From positions 558,001 through 622,000 of the forward strand of contig NZ_VTOU01000003.1 of the NCBI RefSeq assembly GCF_008274695.1: a stretch of DNA of 64,000 bases. Reading direction: 5' to 3'. The translations under genes and the position numbers were made by a program. Positions 39,103-47,261 of this stretch are shown one piece after another. This DNA comes from Sphingomonas montanisoli (GTDB lineage Bacteria > Pseudomonadota > Alphaproteobacteria > Sphingomonadales > Sphingomonadaceae). The number at the start of each line of letters is the position of its first letter. The stretch's first letter is position 1. Below the pieces are notes generated by a model that saw only the letters and a program-made list of their open reading frames with translations, searched no databases and was not told where the DNA came from.

Positions 39103-40026
39103 GTGTTCCACCTCCTCCGCCGGCGCCTGTTCACCGCGCTGCCGACGCTGGCGGCGGTGATCATTCTCTCCTTCGGGCTGATGCGGGTGGCGCCCGGCGG
39201 GCCCTTCGACGGCGAGCGTCCGCTCGATCCCGCGACGCGCGACGCGCTGATGGCCACCTACGGCCTCGATCGGCCGCTGCCCGAACAGATCGGCCTCTAT
39301 CTGTGGCGGCTTGCCCATGGCGATTTCGGGCCGTCGCTGGTCTATCGCGACTTCAGCGTCACCGATCTGATCGCCAAGGGGCTGCCCGTATCGCTCACCT
39401 TGGGCGGGTGGGCGCTGCTGCTCGCCTTCGTGCTCGGCCTCGCCGCCGGGATCATCGCCGCAGCGCGCAGCGGAACCGCGATAGACCGCGCGATCATGTT
39501 CGCGACCACCGTGCTGACCGCGCTGCCGAGCTTCGTCGTCGGCCCGCTCCTCGCCTTGCTGTTCGGTCTGCGGCTAGGCTGGCTGCCCGTATCGGGCTGG
39601 GCCGATGGCGATGCGGCGCATCTGGTGCTGCCCGTCATTGCACTCGCCCTCCCCTATGCCGGCGCGATCGCGAAGCTGGCGCGCGCGGGGCTCGCCTCGG
39701 TGCTGGCGCAGGACCATATCCGCGCCGCGCGGAGCCGGGGACTGTCCGCCACGCGCATCCTGATCGTCCACGCGCTGCGCCCCGCTTTGGTGCCGGTCGC
39801 CTCCTATCTCGGTCCGGCGGCGGCGGGGCTGCTGACGGGCGCGGTGGTGATCGAGACGGTGTTCGGCCTGCCGGGGCTGGGGCGCTACTTCGTGCAGGGC
39901 GCGCTCAACCGCGACTATCCGCTCGTTCTGGGCGTGGTCGTGATCTACGCGACGCTGATCGTGCTGTTCAACCTGATCGCCGACCTCACCTATGGCTGGC
40001 TCGATCCGCGGACGCGCGACGCATGA
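39103..40026 (+). CDS. OppB/DppB-type ABC transporter permease
   Basis: This 307-residue inner-membrane protein matches the first permease of peptide/nickel-type ABC transporters. It has an N-terminal helix, a periplasmic loop with YGLDRPLPEQIGLYLWRLAHG, and the coupling-helix region RAARSRGLSATRILIVHALR. The C-terminus is VFGLPGLGRYFVQGALNRDYP. It starts at GTG and overlaps the second permease (ATGA). No substrate-binding protein is encoded nearby, so the substrate is unknown. Confidence 0.88.
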   Translation: MFHLLRRRLFTALPTLAAVIILSFGLMRVAPGGPFDGERPLDPATRDALMATYGLDRPLPEQIGLYLWRLAHGDFGPSLVYRDFSVTDLIAKGLPVSLTLGGWALLLAFVLGLAAGIIAAARSGTAIDRAIMFATTVLTALPSFVVGPLLALLFGLRLGWLPVSGWADGDAAHLVLPVIALALPYAGAIAKLARAGLASVLAQDHIRAARSRGLSATRILIVHALRPALVPVASYLGPAAAGLLTGAVVIETVFGLPGLGRYFVQGALNRDYPLVLGVVVIYATLIVLFNLIADLTYGWLDPRTRDA

Positions 40027-40811
40027 GGCTGTCGCTGCCCCTCTGCCTCGTCGCTTTGATCGCGCTGACGGCGTTGCTCGGCCCGTTCCTGATCCACTGG
40101 CCCTATGACGCGATCGACTGGAATGCGGTGCGCGCCGAGCCGTTCGCGGCGGGGCATGTCATGGGCACCGACAGCGTGGGGCGCGACCTGCTCGCCCGCA
40201 CCCTTGTCGGCACGCGCGTGACATTGGGCGTCGCGACCGCGGCGGCGCTGGTCGCGCTCATCGTCGGCGTGGCGTGGGGGGCGGTGGGGGGCTGGTGCGG
40301 CGGGCGGATCGACGAGGCGATGATGCGCATTGTCGACGCGCTCTACGCCTTGCCGTTCATGTTCGTCGTGATCCTGCTGATGGTCGTGTTCGGCCGGTCG
40401 ATCCTGCTCGTCTTCATCGGGATCGGCCTGGTCGAATGGCTGACGATGGCGCGGGTGGTGCGCGGGCAGGTGCTGACGCTGAAGAACCGCCCGTTCGCGC
40501 TGGCGGCCGAGGCGGCGGGCGCGCGGCCCTTCGCGATCGTAGCGCGCCATATCCTGCCCAATCTTGCCGGCGTCGCGATCGCCTATCTGCTGCTGACGGT
40601 GCCGCAGGTGGTGATGATCGAGAGTTTCCTGTCGTTCCTGGGCCTGGGCGTGCAGGAGCCGATGACGTCACTGGGCATCCTGATCAAGGACGGTGCCGAC
40701 GACATGGACGTCGCGCCCCACGCGCTGTTCCTGCCCGGCATGGTTCTGATCGCGATCCTGGTCTGCCTGACGATCGCGGGCGAAAAGTTGCGCGATCGGA
40801 TGACGGCATGA
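40023..40811 (+). CDS. OppC/DppC-type ABC transporter permease
   Basis: This 262-residue permease has the OppC hallmark HVMGTDSVGRDLLARTLVGT near 41-60, the EAAGARPFAIVARHILPNL coupling loop, and a C-terminal ESFLSFLGLGVQEP segment. It forms the transmembrane pair with the preceding permease. Overlaps at both ends (ATGA) show tight translational coupling with the permease before it and the ATPase after it. Confidence 0.88.
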   Translation: MRLSLPLCLVALIALTALLGPFLIHWPYDAIDWNAVRAEPFAAGHVMGTDSVGRDLLARTLVGTRVTLGVATAAALVALIVGVAWGAVGGWCGGRIDEAMMRIVDALYALPFMFVVILLMVVFGRSILLVFIGIGLVEWLTMARVVRGQVLTLKNRPFALAAEAAGARPFAIVARHILPNLAGVAIAYLLLTVPQVVMIESFLSFLGLGVQEPMTSLGILIKDGADDMDVAPHALFLPGMVLIAILVCLTIAGEKLRDRMTA

Positions 40812-42358
40812 CGGTGTTCGCCGCCGAGGGGCTGACCGTCGACATCGGCGGGCGGCGGATCGTCCACGGGATCGACTGCGCGATTCCCGCCGGCCGCTGC
40901 CTCGCGCTGGTCGGCGAATCGGGATCGGGCAAGAGCCAGAGCTGCTTCGCGCCCTTCGGCCTGTCGGTGGGTGTCGCGGGCGGATCTGCGATCCTCAACG
41001 GGGAGCAGTTGGTCGGCGCCAGCGAGGCTAGGTTGCGGCGCCTTCGCGGGCGCGACGTCGGCTTCGTCTTTCAACAGCCGCTGACCGCGCTGACGCCGCA
41101 TCTGACGGTGGGCAAGATGCTGTCCGAGGCATGGCGACAGGCGGGTGCCCCACGCCCCGGCCGCGCCGAGATGGTCGCCGCGCTGGAACGGGTCGGCATC
41201 GAACAGGCCGCCGACCGGCTCGATCAATATCCGCACCGCCTGTCGGGCGGACAGCGGCAGCGCGTCGCGATCGCGATGGCGATCGCGCACCGCCCCAAAC
41301 TGCTGGTCGCCGATGAGCCGACGACGGCGCTCGACGCGGTGCTGCGCGCCGACATGATGCGCCTGCTCGATCGGCTGCGCGCCGAGGAGGGTATGGCGAT
41401 GCTTCTGGTCAGCCACGATCTCGCCAGCGTCGCCGATCATGCCGACGAGGCGCTGGTGCTGCGAGACGGGCGCATGATCGAGGCGGGGCCGGCGCCGATG
41501 CTGCTGCGCGCGCCGACCAGCGACTATGCGCGCGCGCTTATCGCCGCATCGCCGCGCCTGACCGATCCGCCGCCTCCGCTCGGCCCGGTCGGCCCGCCGC
41601 TGATCGAGGCAAGCGGCGTGTCGGTCAGCTTCGAGCGCCCCGGATGGCGGCGTGGGCGGGTGACGGCGGTGGACGATGCTGCGCTGACGATCGCGGAGGG
41701 TGAGGCGCTGGCGCTGGTCGGCCGATCGGGATCGGGCAAGTCGACGCTGGGCCGCGCCATCGCCCGGCTCGGGCCGATCGATGCGGGCGCGGTGCGGTTC
41801 GCGGGGGCGCCGCTGCCCGATCGCAAGGCGATGCGCCCCGCCGATCGCGCGGCGCTGCAGCCCGTTTTCCAGGATCCGATCGCCAGCCTCGATCCGCTGT
41901 GGCGCGTCGCCGATGTGATCGCGGAGCCGCTGCGCAACCTGCAGCCCGATCTCGATGCGGCGGCGGTGGCCGCAAAAGTGGCCGCGGCGCTGGCCGAAGT
42001 CGATCTCGATCCCGCGCTTGCCGACCGCCGGCCCGCCGCGCTGTCGGGCGGGCAGGCGCAGCGCATCGCCATCGCCCGCGCGCTGATCGCCAGCCCCAAG
42101 ATGCTGCTGCTCGACGAGGCGACGTCGGCGCTCGACACGCTGGTGGCGGGAACGGTGCTCGACCTGCTCGGCCGGTTGCAGCGGACGCGCGGGCTTTCGA
42201 TCCTGATGATCACCCACGACCTCGCCGTCGCGCGGCGGCTTTGCCACCGCGTCGCCGTGATCGATGCGGGACGGATCATCGAAGAAGGACCAATGGAGGC
42301 CGTGATCTCCGCGCCCCGCCACACGGTGACGCAGAAACTGGTCGCCGCGAGCGCTTAA
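40808..42358 (+). CDS. Fused double ABC ATPase (DppDF/YejF type)
   Basis: This 516-residue protein has two complete nucleotide-binding domains. The first has GESGSGKSQ, Q-loop FQQPLTALTP, signature RLSGGQRQRVAIA and LLVADEPTTALD. The second has GRSGSGKST, FQDPIASLDP, ALSGGQAQRIAIARA and LLLDEATSALD. It energises the two permeases upstream. The layout resembles YejBEF-type peptide transporters, but the binding protein is missing from the operon. The first Walker A has SQ where ST is usual. Confidence 0.9.
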   Translation: MTVFAAEGLTVDIGGRRIVHGIDCAIPAGRCLALVGESGSGKSQSCFAPFGLSVGVAGGSAILNGEQLVGASEARLRRLRGRDVGFVFQQPLTALTPHLTVGKMLSEAWRQAGAPRPGRAEMVAALERVGIEQAADRLDQYPHRLSGGQRQRVAIAMAIAHRPKLLVADEPTTALDAVLRADMMRLLDRLRAEEGMAMLLVSHDLASVADHADEALVLRDGRMIEAGPAPMLLRAPTSDYARALIAASPRLTDPPPPLGPVGPPLIEASGVSVSFERPGWRRGRVTAVDDAALTIAEGEALALVGRSGSGKSTLGRAIARLGPIDAGAVRFAGAPLPDRKAMRPADRAALQPVFQDPIASLDPLWRVADVIAEPLRNLQPDLDAAAVAAKVAAALAEVDLDPALADRRPAALSGGQAQRIAIARALIASPKMLLLDEATSALDTLVAGTVLDLLGRLQRTRGLSILMITHDLAVARRLCHRVAVIDAGRIIEEGPMEAVISAPRHTVTQKLVAASA

Positions 42359-42370
42359 GCGGGCGTTATC

Positions 42371-43144
42371 TTAAGCGGCCTGCCGCTCCTCGGCGAGCCA
42401 GCCGGCTTGGCGCAGGATCGCAACACGGTTGCGCGCAACCGGCACGCGCAGCCCGTTGACGAGGATCAGCGTCAGCGCGCGATCCTCACGATACCAGCCC
42501 TGCACGGCGTCGCGCGCGACCCACCACGAACGGTGAACCTGTGCACCATCGCGCGCCTCCAGCGCCTTCACCGCCTCGCGCATCACCGCGAAGTGAAGGA
42601 GCGAGCGATCCTTCAGATGGATGCGCACATAATGGTCCTCCATCTGGAGGCAGAGCGCAGCCTTCAGCATGTGATCGGGCAGGGGCACGGAGTCGCGATC
42701 GGCCCGCGGTTCGGCGAGCTCCTGCTTCCGGACATTGCGCAGTTCGAGCCAGGCCAACGCGGCGATGGCCGGAAGCGCCACGACGATCGTCAGCCCATAC
42801 CAGTCGAGCGTCCGCATCCGTGCCGCATGGCTAGGCCAGAACAGCCAGGTCTCGAGCGCACCGATCGCGGCCAGCGGGACGCAGCCGATCAGGACGAGCG
42901 CGATGCCCGAAAAGACCGGCGGGAAACCCTTTCGCGGCCCAAGCCGGATCGCCGCGACCAGGCAGGGCCAGAGCAGCAGGCTGCCCACCCAGAACAACGC
43001 CGTCCAATAGATGATTCGCGCGAACGGATTGGCCGCGTAGCTGCCGAACGGCCCGATCAGCCCGAACTCCACCCCGGCGAGCGTGGCCCAGCCGAGGATG
43101 CTCGCCCAACGCGCCGGGCGGCCGAGAAGGGGATCGGAGAACAT
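42371..43144 (-). CDS. Membrane-anchored LytTR transcription regulator
   Basis: This 257-residue protein has about four N-terminal hydrophobic helices (residues 10-130) and a C-terminal LytTR DNA-binding domain. The latter shows LQMEDHYVRIHLKDRSLLHF, VHRSWWVARDAVQGW and LILVNGLRVPVARNRVAIL. Such membrane-bound LytTR proteins act as one-component regulators. It is divergent from the lipoprotein-Slam pair with 146 bp between starts, so control of that pair is plausible but untested. Confidence 0.85.
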   Translation of the reverse strand: MFSDPLLGRPARWASILGWATLAGVEFGLIGPFGSYAANPFARIIYWTALFWVGSLLLWPCLVAAIRLGPRKGFPPVFSGIALVLIGCVPLAAIGALETWLFWPSHAARMRTLDWYGLTIVVALPAIAALAWLELRNVRKQELAEPRADRDSVPLPDHMLKAALCLQMEDHYVRIHLKDRSLLHFAVMREAVKALEARDGAQVHRSWWVARDAVQGWYREDRALTLILVNGLRVPVARNRVAILRQAGWLAEERQAA

Positions 43145-43183
43145 GGCGCCTCAATCTGGTCGAATCGCGCCGATCGAGCAAGA

Positions 43184-43233
43184 CGTAACAGGCGCCGTAA
43201 CGTCCGCTCGCCCGTTCGCCCATTGGCGAAACG
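43184..43233. promoter_or_regulatory. Candidate operator region between LytTR gene and lipoprotein-Slam pair
   Basis: A direct repeat CGTAAC (43184 and 43196, 12-bp period) is followed by the dyad TTCGCC-CATT-GGCGAA (43215-43230). The position between divergent genes fits a regulator binding site. The repeats match the published LytTR consensus only weakly. Confidence 0.35.
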
Positions 43234-43290
43234 GCCGTGGCCGCTCCCAACGACCGCGATCAGAAAGCGGCAACGCAATGGGACAGGGCA

Positions 43291-44196
43291 ATGACATTGG
43301 GACTGATGCTTCGAAGGAGCTTGAACGCAGGTACGATCGCGTCGCTGACGCTGCTCGCCGGGTGCGGCGGGGGCGGCGGCGGTGGACTGGTGTCGACCCC
43401 GCCCCCGCCGGCTACGAACTACACCACCCTCGCCAACGCCACGTCGTCGACGACGTTGAGCACCAAGGCATCGGTGTACGAGTTCGAGCGGCTGAACAAT
43501 GCATCCGCCCCGACGATCCGATCGGGCGCGACGAGCATTGAGGTCGTCTATGACAGCACGACCAAGACCTACACGCTGCGCGGTACGCCGATGATCGGAT
43601 CGACCAGCCGCATCGAACAGAGCTTCGGCCCGTCCGACGCTGCGGCCGGGTTGCCATCCGGCAATTATGACAAGACGGCGGTAGCCAACGGCAACACCCA
43701 GGTCAGCCGGCTGCAGGTCGGCGCCCCCGCCAACCTGACATATGCCGGCTATGGCCATTGGACGGTCGGGTCGACCGTCGGCGTCGATCAGCGATTCGAC
43801 GATGTCTATTTCACCTATGGCGTCGCGACGCAGACCGCCGACATGCCCAAGACCGGATCGGCCACCTACACGCTGGGCGTCGGCGGCCAGGGTGCAGCGC
43901 CGCTCGACGGGCGCGGGACGCTGAGCGCGAACTTCGGTGCGGGCACGGTGAACGTCAGCCTCGAAACCCAGTTCGTCTATCGCGCCAATCAGACCTTCAG
44001 CCCGTTCGCGACCTTGACCGGATCGGGCGCGATCAGCGCGAACGGCTTCAGCACCCAGCTGTCGGGCAATGGCTATACCGGATCGATCGACGGCCTGTTT
44101 TACGGGCCGGCGGCGGCCGAGGTCGGTGGCGCGCTGACGATCGCGAAGGACGGCGGGGTCGTCGCGGCCGGCTATCTGTTGGGCAGGAAGGACTGA
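43291..44196 (+). CDS. TbpB-like surface lipoprotein, putative Slam substrate
   Basis: This 301-residue precursor has a signal peptide with lipobox (LLAGC) followed by a long glycine tether. Its beta-rich body ends in an eight-strand-type C-terminal domain resembling transferrin-binding protein B-like lipoproteins (SANGFSTQLSGNGYTGSIDG, with AAAEVGGALTIAKDGGV at the end). The E-x-G-G-a pattern near the C-terminus is typical of TbpB barrels. The gene directly precedes Slam, as known substrates do. I chose ATG at 43291, preceded by GGGACAGGG. ATG at 43306 is possible. The ligand is unknown. Confidence 0.78.
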   Translation: MTLGLMLRRSLNAGTIASLTLLAGCGGGGGGGLVSTPPPPATNYTTLANATSSTTLSTKASVYEFERLNNASAPTIRSGATSIEVVYDSTTKTYTLRGTPMIGSTSRIEQSFGPSDAAAGLPSGNYDKTAVANGNTQVSRLQVGAPANLTYAGYGHWTVGSTVGVDQRFDDVYFTYGVATQTADMPKTGSATYTLGVGGQGAAPLDGRGTLSANFGAGTVNVSLETQFVYRANQTFSPFATLTGSGAISANGFSTQLSGNGYTGSIDGLFYGPAAAEVGGALTIAKDGGVVAAGYLLGRKD

Positions 44197-44204
44197 GCAC
44201 GGCG

Positions 44205-45524
44205 TTGCGACCCGACGTGCTCGGTTCCCGGCGGTGGCGTGGCGTGGTGGGCGTCGTTGCAGCAGCGACGCTCACGGCGCCCGCCGCCGCTCAATTGTCT
44301 GCGCCCGACATGCTGGGCCTTGCCGATCGCGCGGCAGCAGCGCAGCGCACCGACGAGGCGGAGACGATCTGGCGCGCGCTGGTGCAGGATCCCGATGTCG
44401 AGATCCGCACCGAGGCGCGCTTTCGCCTCGCCATGATGCGGATCGACCAACGCCGCCTGCGCGATGCCGCGATCCTGTTCCGCGCGATCCTGGACGAAAA
44501 ACCGGATGCGAACCGCGTGCGGCTGGAACTGGCGCGTGTTCTGGCGCTGATGGGGGATGAGGATGCCGCGCGTCGGCAGTTGCGACAGGCGCAGTCGGCG
44601 GGCTTACCCCCGGATGTCGCGATCACGGTCGAACGCTTCGCCAGCGCGCTGCGCACCACGAAGCGCTTCGGCGGATCTTTCGAGATCGCGCTCGCGCCCG
44701 ACAGCAACATCAACCGCGCGACGCGGGCGACGACGCTCGACACCGTGATCGCGCCGCTCACCCTGGATGATGATGCCCGCGCCAAATCCGGGCTGGGCGT
44801 GAAAGCGAGTGGCGAGACCTATGCACGCGTGCCGGTGGCGGACGGGGCGGCCTTGCTGCTGCGCGGCTTCGGCAGCGCGACATTCTATGGCGACAAAAGC
44901 TTCAACGATGTCTCGGTGGGCGCGAGCATCGGGCCCGAATGGCGATCGGGCGGTGAAAGGGTGCGCCCCGCGATAGGCATCGGCCGGCGCTATTATGGCG
45001 GCGATCTCTATGCGCGCACGACCAGCGCGACGATCAACTGGCTCCATCCCGTCAGCCGCCGCGACCAGATCGTCACCGAAGTTTCGGCATCGCGCGCGCG
45101 CTATCCGGTCAATCGGTTGCAGGACGGCGCGATCTATGACGGATCGATCGGCTTCGAACATGGTTTCTCGCCGCGCGCCGGGACCAGCGTGACCCTGTTC
45201 GCCAACCGGCAGACCGCGCGCGATCCGGGCTATGCGACGACGGCGGGCGGAGCATCGCTGCTGCTGTGGCGCGACGCGGGGGCGGCGACGCTTTACGCCA
45301 CCGCGACGTGGCGCAGGCTCGAAGCCGACGCGCGGCTGGCGCTCTTCAACCGCCGCCGGATCGACGATTATGCGCGGATCGGCGTCGGCGCATCGTTCCG
45401 CAAACTCACGGTGGCCGGCCTCGCGCCGATCGTGCGGGTTGCCTACGAACGCAATCGATCGACCGTCGGACTCTACGCCTATCGCCGGCTTGCGGTGGAC
45501 GTCGGGATCATCCGCGCCTTCTGA
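44205..45524 (+). CDS. Slam-type surface lipoprotein assembly modifier
   Basis: This outer-membrane protein of about 439 residues has a signal peptide (AAATLTAPAAAQ). A TPR-like periplasmic domain follows (about 40-145, with RTDEAETIWRALVQDPDVEI and RLRDAAILFRAILDEKPDAN). The last 290 residues form a DUF560 beta-barrel ending in phenylalanine (AVDVGIIRAF). Slam proteins move lipoproteins to the cell surface. TTG at 44205 is preferred because AGGAAGGA (44185-44192) lies upstream, with GTG at 44217 as the alternative. It follows its presumed substrate gene after 8 bp. Confidence 0.82.
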   Translation: MRPDVLGSRRWRGVVGVVAAATLTAPAAAQLSAPDMLGLADRAAAAQRTDEAETIWRALVQDPDVEIRTEARFRLAMMRIDQRRLRDAAILFRAILDEKPDANRVRLELARVLALMGDEDAARRQLRQAQSAGLPPDVAITVERFASALRTTKRFGGSFEIALAPDSNINRATRATTLDTVIAPLTLDDDARAKSGLGVKASGETYARVPVADGAALLLRGFGSATFYGDKSFNDVSVGASIGPEWRSGGERVRPAIGIGRRYYGGDLYARTTSATINWLHPVSRRDQIVTEVSASRARYPVNRLQDGAIYDGSIGFEHGFSPRAGTSVTLFANRQTARDPGYATTAGGASLLLWRDAGAATLYATATWRRLEADARLALFNRRRIDDYARIGVGASFRKLTVAGLAPIVRVAYERNRSTVGLYAYRRLAVDVGIIRAF

Positions 45525-45607
45525 TTCCGGAGTTTCGGAAGGCGCCCGGTTGTTTTGCGCTCCCCCGCCCCTGTGCCTATCGTCCCGACTAAAGAGGAGA
45601 GACGGGC

Positions 45608-46009
45608 ATGAGCGAGGATGTGAGCGGCTATGGCGCGCGCTTCGACTATCGGGTCGATATCATGCGCCGGCGCAACCTGCTGACGGCGACGAGCAAGGCG
45701 GGCGTCGAACTGGCGCGCAGCGAGCGGGCGTTGCTGGTCGACGAGCAGAATCACGGCCTCGTCTTCTATTTTCCGGAAGGCGACGTCGATCTGGCGAAGC
45801 TGGCGCGCATCCCCGATCGGACGAGCTATTGCCCCTATAAGGGCCACGCATCCTATTGGGGCCTGGCGGGCGAAGAGGGCGAGCCGGTCGCCTGGGCCTA
45901 TGAGACGCCGTACCCCCAAGTCGCCCAGATCACAGGGCATATCGCTTTCTATCAGAATCGCGTGACCGTCTCGATCGGGATCGCGGCGGCATTGGTGAAG
46001 GGGGCATGA
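45608..46009 (+). CDS. DUF427 domain protein
   Basis: This 133-residue protein matches DUF427: a short beta-rich fold with ELARSERALLVDEQNHGLVF-YFP, the conserved TSYCPYKGHASYWGL motif near 77-91, and AWAYETPYPQVAQITGHIAFY at the end. Family function is not established. The ATGA overlap with the next gene and that gene's own DUF427-like N-terminus suggest that the two act together. GAGGAGAG precedes the start. Confidence 0.88.
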   Translation: MSEDVSGYGARFDYRVDIMRRRNLLTATSKAGVELARSERALLVDEQNHGLVFYFPEGDVDLAKLARIPDRTSYCPYKGHASYWGLAGEEGEPVAWAYETPYPQVAQITGHIAFYQNRVTVSIGIAAALVKGA

Positions 46010-47094
46010 CGATGGGCGATCAATTTCCGATCAAGGGCCGGGTTTCGGCGTGGGATGGCGACACGCTGATCGCGGAGAGCGAGGCGGCGGTGGCGACCGA
46101 CACGGTCGAGGCGAATGGCGGCATATTGATCCCGGCGGCGGACGGATCGCTGACAAGCCACGATCCGGAGGCGCTGCGCATCGAGGTGGAGGATCGCTGG
46201 CCGAACGGCGGCGGGACCACCAACCGTTTCCCGCGCTGGGGCGATGTCGACGATCTGCTGCGGCTGATCGACGTGCAGCCGGCAGGCGATGGCGCCTTCA
46301 CCGGACCGACCTATGGCGACATTCGCCGCAACGTCGTCGAGGGCGGGCAGCTGCTGGCCATGTCGATGGTCGCAGCGGCCAAGAGCGCGCCCGACAAGCG
46401 CGTCGTCAACGCGCATATCGTGCTGGAACGCCCCGCCGTGTTCGACAAGCCGATCGACCTGACCGTCGATCGGCAGCGCGTGGGGCGGCAATTCGCGACC
46501 CTGGGCGTGCGCGCGACGCAGGGGGGCAAGCCGGTCTCCTGCTCGCTGATCCTGCTCGACCACGGATCGCCCGATCTGATCACCGGGCAAATCGCGATGC
46601 CGGAGGTGAAGGGGCCGGAGGACTGCCCCGCGCATGATTTCGGCCTGCTCGGCCGCGACGTGCGCTTCGTGAACGGCGATTATGATCCCGATCCCGACCG
46701 GATCGGCCCGCCCGAACTCCATTGCTGGATTCGCCACCGCGATGCGCCGAAGGAGCTGTATCTGCAGCAGGCGTTGCTCGCCCAGCCGGTGACGCATTTC
46801 ACGATCGCGGCGGCGATGCTGCCGCATCCCGGTTTCGGCGAGGCGCAGGCGCATTATACTTTGTCGACGGGTGTGCTGACCGCGACGATCGCATTGCATG
46901 GCGAGCCGGACCTGACCGACTGGTTGCTCTACACCAATCCCGCAATCCATGCCGGACGTGGTCTCGCGCAGGGACAAGGGCATGTGTTCACCCGCGACGG
47001 GCGGCTCGTCGCCTCCTACACCGTCCAGGCGATGATCCGCGAGTTCGCGGCGAGCGCCAATGAAAGCGGGCTCGATTCGACGCGGATCATGTAG
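46006..47094 (+). CDS. TesB-like acyl-CoA thioesterase with DUF427-like N-terminus
   Basis: This 362-residue protein begins with about 60 residues similar to the first half of DUF427 (GRVSAWDGDTLIAESEAAVA). A double hot-dog thioesterase part follows, with GGQLLAMSMVAAAKSAPDKR, LLDHGSPDL and a C-terminal TNPAIHAGRGLAQGQGHVFT plus SYTVQAMIRE. These are TesB/acyl-CoA thioesterase II-type signatures. The substrate acyl-CoA is unknown. Cotranscription with DUF427 is shown by the overlap at 46006. Confidence 0.82.
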   Translation: MTMGDQFPIKGRVSAWDGDTLIAESEAAVATDTVEANGGILIPAADGSLTSHDPEALRIEVEDRWPNGGGTTNRFPRWGDVDDLLRLIDVQPAGDGAFTGPTYGDIRRNVVEGGQLLAMSMVAAAKSAPDKRVVNAHIVLERPAVFDKPIDLTVDRQRVGRQFATLGVRATQGGKPVSCSLILLDHGSPDLITGQIAMPEVKGPEDCPAHDFGLLGRDVRFVNGDYDPDPDRIGPPELHCWIRHRDAPKELYLQQALLAQPVTHFTIAAAMLPHPGFGEAQAHYTLSTGVLTATIALHGEPDLTDWLLYTNPAIHAGRGLAQGQGHVFTRDGRLVASYTVQAMIREFAASANESGLDSTRIM

Positions 47095-47112
47095 GTCGTT
47101 CGCGCGCCCAAT

Positions 47113-47197
47113 TTCGTCATTGCGAGCGTAGCGAAGCGATCCATTCCGCAGTTCGGAGTGGATTGCCGCGTCGCCTTCGGCTCCTCGCAATGACGAA
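47113..47197. repeat. CATTGCGAG / CTCGCAATG repeat element, copy C
   Basis: Perfect 14-bp arms TTCGTCATTGCGAG (47113-47126) and CTCGCAATGACGAA (47184-47197) enclose GCGTAGCGAAGCGATCC and GATTGCCGCGTCGCCTTCGG. It sits between the convergent thioesterase and porin genes, next to a terminator. Confidence 0.92.
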
Positions 47198-47210
47198 GTT
47201 AGTAGGGTAG

Positions 47211-47241
47211 AAAAGGGGCCGCGACAGCGTCGCGGCCCCTT
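47211..47241 (-). terminator. Rho-independent terminator of the TorF porin gene
   Basis: An 11-bp perfect stem GGGGCCGCGAC / GTCGCGGCCCC (47215-47225 and 47229-47239) with a 3-base loop is followed by TTTT on the minus strand and TTTC on the plus strand. It lies 20 bp after the porin stop. It could also serve the convergent thioesterase gene. Confidence 0.9.
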
Positions 47242-47261
47242 TCTGGCGATCCGTTGAGGGA

